Below, piece after piece: positions 44,801-52,064 of a stretch of 64,000 nucleotides of DNA. The position numbers and the translations under genes are program-made. The notes below the pieces were generated by a model. That model made no database searches. It was given only the letters and a program-made list of their open reading frames with translations, and was not told the origin of the DNA. The stretch's first letter is position 1, and each line of letters begins with the position of its first letter. The stretch comes from JAFAXD01 sp963816775 (GTDB taxonomy: Bacteria; Pseudomonadota; Alphaproteobacteria; Rhizobiales; Xanthobacteraceae). The DNA is taken from assembly GCA_963816775.1 (NCBI GenBank), contig CAWFLX010000020.1, forward strand, positions 248,001 through 312,000, written 5' to 3'.

Positions 44801-44964
44801 TCAGGCTTTTCCTGATCCAGAATTGCCGTGATATCCGCGATCGTACGCGGCGGCGGCACCAGCGACGCTGTTTGCGCCGCCGCGGGTTCGCCCGTGCCGC
44901 TCAGCGCCAATGTTGCCGCGATGGCCAGAAAGCCTGCCAGCACCTTGTGGTCCCAAGAGTTCAT
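41839..44964 (-). CDS. TPR-CHAT caspase-like protease, probably exported
   Basis: The 1041-residue protein starts with a signal-like peptide (VLAGFLAIAATLALSG, then EPAAAQTAS), followed by many TPR-like helical repeats (about 60-500) and a C-terminal CHAT domain (about 700-1040). The caspase-like dyad is intact: H887 in AFATHGLVPG and C938 in LSACNTGTGAG. CHAT proteases act in separase-like and defence systems; free TPR-CHAT proteins are common but their targets are unknown. ATG 44964 has GGAGG 6-7 bases upstream. No gasdermin, CRISPR or toxin partner is adjacent. Confidence 0.88.
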   Translation of the reverse strand: MNSWDHKVLAGFLAIAATLALSGTGEPAAAQTASLVPPPRTIADITAILDQEKPDVGKLAKLAAEADETLPKSTARAAEFLYSRAQARAALGRTREATADTEAAIKAAQGGDYVDELSRYENYLIRLLRTAGEQRRAIELLNGQIRNFESKNRGRLFNLNLMMTISYLNLGDVPRAESYVQRNRALLAESRKWQNFGLYGSNWTAQVEDGNGRIFEAHGRFADAEKAYHRSADQYRDALARSPQYQTPPPRGAIENAIDWDTAFEGRVKAKQGRVAEGEVDVRRALLGRLSAVGKYHPDTAGILGIFAWVLGEQGRNAEAEQLVRTIIEIYKGMKFPDDSPPAVNARVQLANVLNAQRRFEDAAKVYQEIDRLVTGWEPSRRETISSGLARVSVMLVTGSATEALEMARNTLERERARSGENSFGTALARGFVAMSLARANRAGEAVAEFRAAIPTLLAASRQNLDEDGATAVARENRVRMVVEFYLAVLARQPALAGADIGEETFGLADVVRGHAVERALAASSLRAAAKDPVLADLVRKSQDLKKQISAEIGTLNNLLALSSGERDQAAVKNSQELISKLQATDAAARKDILRRFPDYANLIDPPPVTSSELRAALRDDEVLLSFYFGRSNGFVWTLRKQGPIRFARLDVTARQLDTKVSKLRDALEPQATTIAEIPPFDIASAHELFRQLLEPVQDGWRDAKNLIVVTNGALGLLPLALLPTAAAEVKRDDDPPFSSYRAVPWLARTHAVTTVPSASALRTLRRSPPGKATRDTLIAFGDPVFNREQAAETPPPPSSAPDVTEAAVVSRGFPLKRRSTPQLDDKTSANLGMLPRLPDTAEELKSISLALQADPSKALFLGKDANERKVKSTDLSKFKIVAFATHGLVPGEIDGLTQPALALSAPDVAGVDGDGLLTMEEVLGLRLDADWVVLSACNTGTGAGAGAEAASGLGRAFFYAGTRALLVTNWSVHSQSARELTTDLFRRQASDAGLTRGEALRQAMMGLVDGPGYQDEQGKTLFSYAHPLFWAPYTIIGDGG

Positions 44965-45115
44965 GACATGCCTCCGGGGCGGCTCCTGCAAACGGCAGTC
45001 TAGTGCATTTTCGACGGAGCCGTGAGCTCACATCGCACGGATGTCATCATCATCTGTGAGCTTGCGCAGTGCTTCAATCGCGCTTTATGTCTTTCGCCAA
45101 CTTGAGGACGACGCC

Positions 45116-45859
45116 ATGAAACCAACTGTGACGGCCGGCCTGGCGGTGCTTGCGGGTGTCGCCTTGTTCGAGGCCGCCCTAATTCCCGGCGTGGTGATCG
45201 GCGGCGCCGCGGTGCTGGCGCCCAAGTTTCTGCCCGGACTTCGTCGGCGTCTAAAGCCCTTGTTTGGCTCGACCGTCCACCGGCCGCCCAAGCCCGCGGC
45301 GCTTTCGCCGGGTCGCCGGGACGTCCAGGTGCCGGCGGCCGCCCCTGGCGGGTTCGCGATCAAGCGGGCAATCGCCAAGACCATCACCTTCCGGATCATC
45401 GTCACGACGCTCGACTTCACCACGAATTACATCGTGATCGGTGAACTTGCCACCGCCGCAGGCCTGTCAGCGTTCGCCCTGGTCGCGGGCCCCGTGTTCT
45501 ATCTCGCCCATGAGATCGCGTGGAACCGTTATGGCGCTTCCTCGGAGGCCGCTGTCGCGGTTCGTCTGCCGCTCCTGTCGAGCGAAAACAGGATAGCGGG
45601 CGATCGGGGAGAGCTTGCGATTAGTCGGGCGTTGGCCAAGACGATCACGTTTCGCACGATCGCGACCGCGATGGACTTCACTGCGAACTACGTGGTGGTG
45701 GGCGACCTCGCCACGGCGGTGGGTCTCTCGGCCTTTGCCTTCGTGGTTGGCCCCTTTGTGTATCTCGGCCACGAGAAACTCTGGGACTATTATGGCTCGC
45801 CGAGAGAACGCACCTTCGATCCGCCGGCACCGCCAAGGCTCCTGCCGGCGCCCGCTTAG
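45116..45859 (+). CDS. Membrane protein with duplicated DUF2061 domain
   Basis: The 247-residue protein has an N-terminal hydrophobic region (about 5-40), a Pro-rich linker, and two DUF2061 copies at about 83-140 and 170-227. Each copy starts AKTITFR and has the DFT-x-NY motif, two short hydrophobic segments and a final aromatic GxYG-like end (NRYG, DYYG). DUF2061 proteins are normally single-domain and of unknown role. The two copies are clearly homologous, so an internal duplication occurred. No EcfG promoter was seen. Confidence 0.8.
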   Translation: MKPTVTAGLAVLAGVALFEAALIPGVVIGGAAVLAPKFLPGLRRRLKPLFGSTVHRPPKPAALSPGRRDVQVPAAAPGGFAIKRAIAKTITFRIIVTTLDFTTNYIVIGELATAAGLSAFALVAGPVFYLAHEIAWNRYGASSEAAVAVRLPLLSSENRIAGDRGELAISRALAKTITFRTIATAMDFTANYVVVGDLATAVGLSAFAFVVGPFVYLGHEKLWDYYGSPRERTFDPPAPPRLLPAPA

Positions 45860-45891
45860 CACTGGTCGGCTGACAGGGCTCGATCGCAACC

Positions 45892-46578
45892 ATGCCCGAG
45901 CACGTGGTCGAATATGGCCAGGTTGGCCCGCCGCCTGAGCCCGATGGGCGGCTCGACGCCCCGTCGTTTCATCGCAACCGATCGGCGATTTGGTCCGTGC
46001 TCGGATCCTTCCTGCAGCATCGAACCGGTAATGTCCTCGAGGTCGGCAGCGGAACTGGCCAGCACGCGGCAGCGTTCGCCGCGCAAGCTCCGAACATCAC
46101 GTGGTGGCCGAGCGACCTTAATGCAAAGCATCTCGCCAGCATCGCGGCATGGCGCGCGCATTCAAAGCTTGCCAATCTGCGCGAGCCGCTGCGCATCGAT
46201 TTGCTGGATCCCAGCTGGGCCATCGACGGCAGCGGTCTTGAGGTCTCCTTCGTCGCAATCCTGTGCATCAACGTCCTGCACATCTCCCCATGGCAGGTTT
46301 CGCAGCATCTCTTCGCCGGCGCTGCTCGCCATCTAACCACCGATGGGCGGCTGTTTATTTATGGCCCGTTCATGAAGGACGCAGCGCACACCGCTCCAAG
46401 CAACGCTGCCTTCGATGCCGGACTACGGAGGGACAATCCCCAGTGGGGCGTCCGAGATATCGCCGACCTGCGCGCGGCTGCTGAGGCCATAGGTCTGAGA
46501 CTTGCCGAAATCGTTGCGATGCCGGCAAACAATTTCGTGCTCGTTTTCGAACGCACACCAGCGCCGCCCGACCACTGA
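45892..46578 (+). CDS. DUF938 SAM-dependent methyltransferase-like protein
   Basis: The 228-residue protein belongs to DUF938, a class I methyltransferase-like family. It has the SAM-binding glycine loop VLEVGSGTGQHAAAFA, the acidic second strand WWPSDLN, and CINVLHISPW in strand four. Substrate is unknown. The gene lies 32 bp after the DUF2061 gene, in the same direction. The C-terminus ends AMPANNFVLVFER as in the family. Confidence 0.87.
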   Translation: MPEHVVEYGQVGPPPEPDGRLDAPSFHRNRSAIWSVLGSFLQHRTGNVLEVGSGTGQHAAAFAAQAPNITWWPSDLNAKHLASIAAWRAHSKLANLREPLRIDLLDPSWAIDGSGLEVSFVAILCINVLHISPWQVSQHLFAGAARHLTTDGRLFIYGPFMKDAAHTAPSNAAFDAGLRRDNPQWGVRDIADLRAAAEAIGLRLAEIVAMPANNFVLVFERTPAPPDH

Positions 46579-47075
46579 CGCCCACCGAGCGCCCCGAGGC
46601 GCTGCCGACCCAACGAGCTGATCGGTCGGCGGACGACGCCGGTATCACATCGACTTGATCGGGCCCCCACCAAATTCACACCGAGTTGATTATTCGTGTC
46701 GGCCTGGTCCCCCGATCGACCGACGCGGCGCCCTTTCCCATCCGCCATTTTCGCGCCGATTCCGCACAGGCGAGGCGACCCGCCGCTGCGGAGCGATTGA
46801 GGACCAGATCATGGCAACTTCGCCGGCAAGAACGATGTCGTTCCCTCCGATCCGGACCGCGAGACAGCTCTCCGCGCGGCAGCTCTCAAGGAATAATCAA
46901 CGCCGCCTCAAGGACAAATCATGCGCCGGGCAAGGTCTTTCCACCGCGTTCGTCGCATCCTCCAATTATGGCGGTCCCCGTGGCTGCAATCGACCGGACG
47001 AAACATGAGTACGACCAAAACGACTGGGCATCGAAGACTGTCGATCCTGCCACTCCGTGCTGATGGGGGTGAGCG
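46579..47075. other. 497-bp gap without a recognisable gene
   Basis: No reading frame here resembles a known protein or has a good ribosome-binding site. The stretch includes TCAACGCCGCCTCAAGGACAA-like coding-looking sequence near 46900 that shifts frame, so decayed coding DNA is possible, but it cannot be identified. The next sequence (47076) is a methyltransferase remnant, which fits a region of gene decay. Confidence 0.4.
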
Positions 47076-47357
47076 GTGATCGTCAATCTTCTCCCAATGT
47101 CCGTCTTCGCCCTCCAGCACAGCCTGATCGCGCATAAGCAATGCAGGCGATGGTGGACGCAATTCCTGCCGAAGTCGGTTGAGCGCAGCGCCGGCGTGCT
47201 GTTCGCAAGCATCGCGCTCGTCCTCCTGCTGTGGCAATGTCGTCCAGCCGCCACGGTGATCTGGCACGTCGAGCTTGTTCTCGGCGCTGCGATTGCCTCG
47301 CTCGTCGGCATTTGCGCGCCGACACCACGCGGCTTTGCTTCGAGAAAATTGGCGTGA
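47076..47357 (+). pseudogene. Internal fragment of an MddA/NnrU-type membrane methyltransferase
   Basis: The frame reads about 93 residues. The first 60 resemble part of methanethiol S-methyltransferase (MddA) or NnrU-like membrane proteins: FALQHSLIAHKQCRRWWTQF, LPKSVERSAGVLFASIAL and LLLWQCRPAATVIWHVE. The N-terminus is missing, and a stop codon lies two codons upstream of the GTG. The similarity ends before the stop. It is a truncated remnant, but its stop overlaps the start of the following hydrolase gene (GTGA), so it may still be translated. Confidence 0.55.
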
Positions 47358-48160
47358 TTGACGCCCCGCCCGTCGAGGTTGACTTTCTCGAGGCGGGCTC
47401 GTCCGGTCCTGTCGTCATGCTGGTGCATTCAAGCGCGTCGGGTGCGCGCCAATGGCGCCGGCTGATGGACGACCTGAGGGACCAGTTCCGGGTCCGTGCC
47501 ATCAATCTATTCGGATACGGCAAGACCCCGGCGTGGCCGGGCGCAACCGCGCAGTCGCTCGACGATCAAGCGGACTTGGTTGAGGCCGCGCTGCCGGAAA
47601 ACACCGGCGAAGTTTTTCTTGTCGGCCACTCGTTCGGCGCGTGTGTTGCCATGAAGGCGGCGGCCCGGCTCGCCGGTCGGGTCTCCAGGCTGGTTCTGCT
47701 GGAGGCGAATCCGTTCTCGCTGCTCGCGCAGGCCGGCCGCGCCGAGGCATTTGCCGAGGCGATCGCGCTACGCGACTGCATCAAGACGTTCGGCGCGCGC
47801 GGCGAATGGGCGACGGCCGCCGAGAGATTCGCCGACTACTGGGGTGGTGCCGGATCATGGCAGACCATGACGCTGGAGCGGCGCACCGCATTCGCCGATG
47901 CGATCAAGCCGAACTACTTCGAGTGGGACGCGGTGATTAACGAGTCTACATCCGTGGAGCAGTGGGCCGCCCGGCTTCCGCGTGCCACGCTTGCGATCTA
48001 CGATCCGCGAACGGTTTTGCCGGTGCGCGAGATCGCGGCCATCCTACGCCAGTCGTGTCGCGCGTGGATCTACCAGGAACTGCCGGGAGCCGGCCACATG
48101 GCGCCGCTGACGCGCCCGGATGTGATCAATCCGCTGGTCAGCTCGTTTCTGACGGCGTGA
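47354..48160 (+). CDS. Alpha/beta hydrolase
   Basis: The 268-residue protein has the alpha/beta hydrolase fold: an oxyanion-region MLVHSSASGARQWRRL, nucleophile elbow LVGHSFGACVAM (Ser in GHSFG), a late Asp region (LAIYDPRTVL) and the catalytic His in LPGAGHMAPL. No signal peptide is seen. The substrate is unknown. GTG 47354 overlaps the stop of the methyltransferase remnant. An upstream frame from 47231 reads through that remnant in another frame and is not needed. Confidence 0.85.
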   Translation: MIDAPPVEVDFLEAGSSGPVVMLVHSSASGARQWRRLMDDLRDQFRVRAINLFGYGKTPAWPGATAQSLDDQADLVEAALPENTGEVFLVGHSFGACVAMKAAARLAGRVSRLVLLEANPFSLLAQAGRAEAFAEAIALRDCIKTFGARGEWATAAERFADYWGGAGSWQTMTLERRTAFADAIKPNYFEWDAVINESTSVEQWAARLPRATLAIYDPRTVLPVREIAAILRQSCRAWIYQELPGAGHMAPLTRPDVINPLVSSFLTA

Positions 48161-48179
48161 GTGGCGGCCTCGACGGCCA

Positions 48180-48401
48180 CTACCAGCCCGGTTTGTACTT
48201 GTCTGCGAGGATTTCGAGGTCACGCGTGTTCGGGTTCGAGCTATAGCCGCCATATGAGCCGGCAGCCGGGCGCGCACCCTGGACCTCGTAATTGCCGTAG
48301 CTGGGCGCCTCACGAACGCGCGCACGGGGCGCGGCGTCTGCCATCGTCGACAGTGCGAAGAAAACAACGGCAGCCAGCGTGAGTGCTTTTGGGACCGACA
48401 T
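48180..48401 (-). CDS. Small secreted hypothetical protein
   Basis: The 73-residue product has a signal peptide (TLAAVVFFALSTMADAA) and a short Tyr/Gly/Ser-rich mature part ending RDLEILADKYKPGW. AGGAGGG sits 4-10 bases before the ATG, supporting expression. No family is recognised; similar short proteins occur in Hyphomicrobiales envelopes. Confidence 0.6.
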   Translation of the reverse strand: MSVPKALTLAAVVFFALSTMADAAPRARVREAPSYGNYEVQGARPAAGSYGGYSSNPNTRDLEILADKYKPGW

Positions 48402-48534
48402 CTGTCCCTCCTATCCCCCTCCGTCGCCGATCAGTTGTGGTCCGCAGCCCAGCCGGTCAAGATGGGTAACACCGACTTGATCCACGCACTTGGCCGGGGA
48501 GCGGCCGGTGATTGGAGCGAAGGGGTTCGTAAAA

Positions 48535-48828
48535 ATGAGTTCCAGAACGCTTGTGCCGGTCGCAATGGTGCTGCTCGGCCTTGCGGAGGCTGCCGGCGTG
48601 GTAACGGGCCGACCTAGTGTCGCAGCAGCGCAGACATGCGAGGCGCTGCCGTCAGGACCAGAGCAAACTGAATGCTTTATTGGTCGCGCTCGCGTCGCTG
48701 GTGCGAAGTCCGCCGCCGCGGCCGCCGCCGCGCGACAGGCCGGCGACGCGGCAGTTCTCGCAAACAAGACTGGCACGGGCGTGCTCCCGAAAGCGCGCCG
48801 TGCAAAGCCAAAACGAGGGCGGCAGTAA
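48535..48828 (+). CDS. Small exported hypothetical protein with a cysteine pair
   Basis: The 97-residue product has an N-terminal hydrophobic signal (VPVAMVLLGLAEAAGVV), then TCEALPSGPEQTECF with two cysteines that could form a disulfide. A highly basic Ala/Lys/Arg-rich tail ends the protein. The ATG at 48535 is chosen over an in-frame TTG at 48490 because it directly precedes the signal. Ribosome-binding support is modest (AAGGGG, wide spacing). Function unknown. Confidence 0.5.
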   Translation: MSSRTLVPVAMVLLGLAEAAGVVTGRPSVAAAQTCEALPSGPEQTECFIGRARVAGAKSAAAAAAARQAGDAAVLANKTGTGVLPKARRAKPKRGRQ

Positions 48829-48874
48829 AAGAAGGCGCCGCCGACGAGCCGAAGCTTTCGCGAAGGCAGACGCC

Positions 48875-49420
48875 TTATCCCGCGAGCGGCGTCGGGTTTG
48901 CGGCCGGCGGGTCGATCTCGAACGTGTTGGCTGTCATGCACGTCATCGAAAAACTTCCGGTCGATGCAACCAAGGCGACCAGATGCTCGAGGCCCATGGT
49001 CGCTTCGGCAGTCGCGTAGGTTTCCGGGCTCAGGCCTTTGTTTGCGAGAAGCTCGCGTGCAACGACGAAACAGGTTCGCTCGCGCGCGTCAGCCAGGTCC
49101 GGCGTCTTGTTTGCGTTGATGGCGTCGATCACCGCTTGCCCGATGCCTGCCGCAAGTGCGCCGCGCACCTGCGCGAACCAGGGGTAGCGCGCGTTCCAGT
49201 GACGGGCGACAACGAGATTGATGATCTGCTGCTCGCGACGGGACAACAACCCGCTCGCCAAAGCCCCCCTCAGATTTTGGCAGGCCTCAAACACTTTCGG
49301 CAGACGAATGTAGGCGTAGTACGGGCCGCCCACGATGCCGCTCGTTTCTTTGGCGGTGTCGTAGACACGCGCCTGTTCGGCATCCATGTCGGCGCGATCT
49401 AAAATTGCTATGCGGGTCAT
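48875..49420 (-). CDS. Carboxymuconolactone decarboxylase (AhpD-like) family protein
   Basis: The 181-residue protein has the helical CMD/AhpD fold (LLSRREQQIINLVVARHWNA, WFAQVRGALAAGIGQAVIDA). The redox CxxC of AhpD is absent; only single cysteines occur, so it is not a typical AhpD reductase. The function of this subgroup is unclear. GGAGAG precedes the ATG at 49420. It lies 55 bp downstream of ligD on the same strand and may be part of that transcript. Confidence 0.85.
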   Translation of the reverse strand: MTRIAILDRADMDAEQARVYDTAKETSGIVGGPYYAYIRLPKVFEACQNLRGALASGLLSRREQQIINLVVARHWNARYPWFAQVRGALAAGIGQAVIDAINANKTPDLADARERTCFVVARELLANKGLSPETYATAEATMGLEHLVALVASTGSFSMTCMTANTFEIDPPAANPTPLAG

Positions 49421-49475
49421 GCGTTCTCTCCAATTACCCTTTGGCCCGTCCGTCCCGACAGCGGAACGCACCGTC

Positions 49476-52064
49476 CTACGGACTTGGCAGCTTCTGCTTG
49501 AGCTTACCAATGTCATGCCACGGATCCTGCCTCAGCACATCCAGCCGCTGGCGCAGGTTGTCGATCTTAAAATGATCGGCGCGGATGCCTTCCGACAATT
49601 CGGCCCAGTCGAGCGGGGTCGACACCGACGCATCCGGCAGCGCGCGCGGCGAGTAAGGCCCGACCGCGGTCGCGCCGCGACCGTTGCGCAGGTAATCGAC
49701 AAAAATCCGCCCGCGGCGCGCTTTCTTGGTCATATACGCGAGGTAACGGTCGGGCTTCTGCTTCGCCATCGCGTCGGCGATCGATTTGGTGAAGGCCTTG
49801 GCCTCTTCCCAGCCCGCGCTCGGCGTGATCGGCACCACAACGTGCAGACCCTTGCCGCCCGACGTCTTGACGAAGCTCGCAAGCCCCAGATCATCGAGCC
49901 GCGTGCGCACCTCGCGCGCCGCCTCGATCACCGCGCTCCAGGGCACGTCCTCGCCCGGGTCGAGATCGAAGATCAGGCGGTCCGGCTGCTCGAGATGGCC
50001 GAAGGTCGAACCCCACGGATGGATTTCGATCACCCCGGCCTGCACCAAGGTGATCAGGCCGGCGAGGTCATCGAGCACCAGCATCGGCTCTTCGCCCTCG
50101 CCAACGTCCACGCGCCGCACGGCATCGCTGATCCCCGCCCAGGCATGCTTGGCGAAGAAGCATTTCTCCGCGACGCCGGACGGACAGCGCACCAGGCTCA
50201 GCACGCGTCCGGCCACGTGCGGAAGGATCCAGTCGGCGATCTCGGTGTAGAATTCCGCAAGACCTTGCTTGGTGACACCGATGTCGGGCCACAGAATCCG
50301 CTCCGGATGCGTGAGGCGGATACCGGCCCACGCACGCACCGTGCTTTCCTGCTTTGGTTGGTTCGCCGGCGAGCGTAGCGGGGCTACCTCGAGCACGACC
50401 TCTTCAGCCGGTCGGTCTTCGCGCAAGCCCTTGAACGAGGCTTGACGCACCAGCATGTCCGACGAGAGGCCGCGAAACTCGACCTCGCCAACGAGTTTGG
50501 GCGCGACCCACCGGGTGGTCTTGTCCAAACCGGCCGGCAGCGCGCGCGCAAATTTCGGCTTGGCGATGTGAAGTTTCTCGAGGTCCTTGCGCAGGTCCTT
50601 GGCTTGCTGCGCCGAGTAACCGGTCCCAACACCGCCCGCATAGTAGAGCTCGCCATCGCGGTAATAGCCGAGCGACAGCGACCCGATCGACTTCGTTTCC
50701 GCGGTCGAGGGCGTGTAGCCGACGATCACGAATTCCTGGCGCAGCACGCTCTTGGTCTTGATCCAATGGTCGCCGCGACCGGCGCGGTACGGCAGATCGG
50801 CACGCTTGGACACGATGCCTTCGAGGCCCAAACGGGAGGCGTGCTCAAACATCGTCGGCCCGTCCTGGGCGAGGTGTTCGCTGTAGCCGATCGGCGAATT
50901 CGCCGGCAGGTTCTCGACGATCTGCTCCAGCAAGGTCTTGCGATCGAGCAAGGTGGCCTTGGTGAGGTCGAAACCCTCACAATAGAGCAGATCGAACACG
51001 AAATAGCGCAGACGCTCATCGCGGCCTTCACTAATTGCGGCCTGCAGCAGATTGAAGCTCGGCATCCCAGCCGAGTCTTCGACCACGATTTCGCCGTCGA
51101 TCCAGCCTGACCCCAATTGCAGGCCGCGCAGCGCGGCGACCAGACGCGGGAACCGTTCGGTCCAGTCGAGCGCCTTACGCGTCAGGAGCTTGATATTTTT
51201 GCCGTCAATGCGGGCCTGGATCCGATAGCCGTCGTATTTGATCTCATGCACCCACTTGTCGCCGGTCGGCGGGCGCTCCGCGGTCAGTGCCTGGCTTGGC
51301 TCCAGGAACGGCGGCAGAATCCCTTTGCGCGCGCCGCGCACCGCCTCGACCATCGGTCCGACCGCCTTGCGTGCGCGCACGACCTTGGCGCGACCCGCAT
51401 GGTCGGCGCGTAGCTCGCCTTGCGCGGCCAGTTCCTCGGTGGTCCGGCCGCTGAGAGACGATGTGGTCTCCTCGTCGATGATCGCCGGATCGCCGGCCCC
51501 GCGGGCGAATTCGTCCTCGGCCTTGATCAGAAGCCAGGGGTCGGTCTTCTCCCCGGCGCGCGGGCGAATGCGCACGAGATGCCAGCGGCCTTTGAGGCGC
51601 CGACCGTCGAGCACAAATTCCAAGTGCCCTTTCTGCAATCCCTTGCGCGGGTCGCCTTGCGGGGTCCAGCGGCCGCGATCCCAGACAATCATGGCGCCGG
51701 CGCCGTACTCGCCGCGCGGGATGTTGCCCTCGAACTCCAGATAATCGATCGGATGATCCTCGGTGTGGACCGCGAGCCGCTTGTCCCCGATCACCAGGCT
51801 CGGGCCGCGCGTCACCGCCCAGCTCTTGAGCACGCCGTCGAGTTCGAGCCGCAGGTCGTAGTGCACGCGGCGCGCCGCATGCTTCTGCACCACGAATTCC
51901 CAGGCTGTCCCAGCCTCGCCTTTTGGTTTGGGCTTTGGCTTGGGCTCATTGGTGCGCGCGAAGTCCCGCTTCTCACGATAGCGCTTAAGCGAAGCGCGCC
52001 CCGCAGTGGCCGCCCTGGGCTTGGAGTTGCTCTTCTTGGGCTTGCCTTTGCGCCGCGCCGTCAT
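49476..52064 (-). CDS. ligD: NHEJ DNA ligase D (phosphoesterase-ligase-polymerase)
   Basis: The 862-residue protein joins DNA ends together with Ku. The N-terminal phosphoesterase (about 50-200) shows KHAARRVHYDLRLE. The ligase (about 250-550) has the nucleotidyl-transfer Lys K276 in HEIKYDGYR. The C-terminal polymerase/primase (about 570-862) shows HPERILWPD and RLIFDLDPGEDVPW. This PE-ligase-Pol order is the usual one in Proteobacteria other than mycobacteria. The ATG at 52064 overlaps the stop of the BRCT-MerR-TPR gene by 4 bp, so translation is coupled. A basic Lys/Arg/Pro-rich leader precedes the first domain. Confidence 0.95.
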   Translation of the reverse strand: MTARRKGKPKKSNSKPRAATAGRASLKRYREKRDFARTNEPKPKPKPKGEAGTAWEFVVQKHAARRVHYDLRLELDGVLKSWAVTRGPSLVIGDKRLAVHTEDHPIDYLEFEGNIPRGEYGAGAMIVWDRGRWTPQGDPRKGLQKGHLEFVLDGRRLKGRWHLVRIRPRAGEKTDPWLLIKAEDEFARGAGDPAIIDEETTSSLSGRTTEELAAQGELRADHAGRAKVVRARKAVGPMVEAVRGARKGILPPFLEPSQALTAERPPTGDKWVHEIKYDGYRIQARIDGKNIKLLTRKALDWTERFPRLVAALRGLQLGSGWIDGEIVVEDSAGMPSFNLLQAAISEGRDERLRYFVFDLLYCEGFDLTKATLLDRKTLLEQIVENLPANSPIGYSEHLAQDGPTMFEHASRLGLEGIVSKRADLPYRAGRGDHWIKTKSVLRQEFVIVGYTPSTAETKSIGSLSLGYYRDGELYYAGGVGTGYSAQQAKDLRKDLEKLHIAKPKFARALPAGLDKTTRWVAPKLVGEVEFRGLSSDMLVRQASFKGLREDRPAEEVVLEVAPLRSPANQPKQESTVRAWAGIRLTHPERILWPDIGVTKQGLAEFYTEIADWILPHVAGRVLSLVRCPSGVAEKCFFAKHAWAGISDAVRRVDVGEGEEPMLVLDDLAGLITLVQAGVIEIHPWGSTFGHLEQPDRLIFDLDPGEDVPWSAVIEAAREVRTRLDDLGLASFVKTSGGKGLHVVVPITPSAGWEEAKAFTKSIADAMAKQKPDRYLAYMTKKARRGRIFVDYLRNGRGATAVGPYSPRALPDASVSTPLDWAELSEGIRADHFKIDNLRQRLDVLRQDPWHDIGKLKQKLPSP

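Noticed and set aside
41839..44964. Craspase or gasdermin defence module
   Set aside because: No CRISPR effector, gasdermin-like or toxin gene is adjacent, and the protein has a signal-like N-terminus, so a defence role is not supported.
46655..47063. Overlapping short plus-strand frames in the 497-bp gap
   Set aside because: No ribosome-binding site, no family resemblance, and Arg/Pro-rich composition typical of non-coding GC-rich frames.
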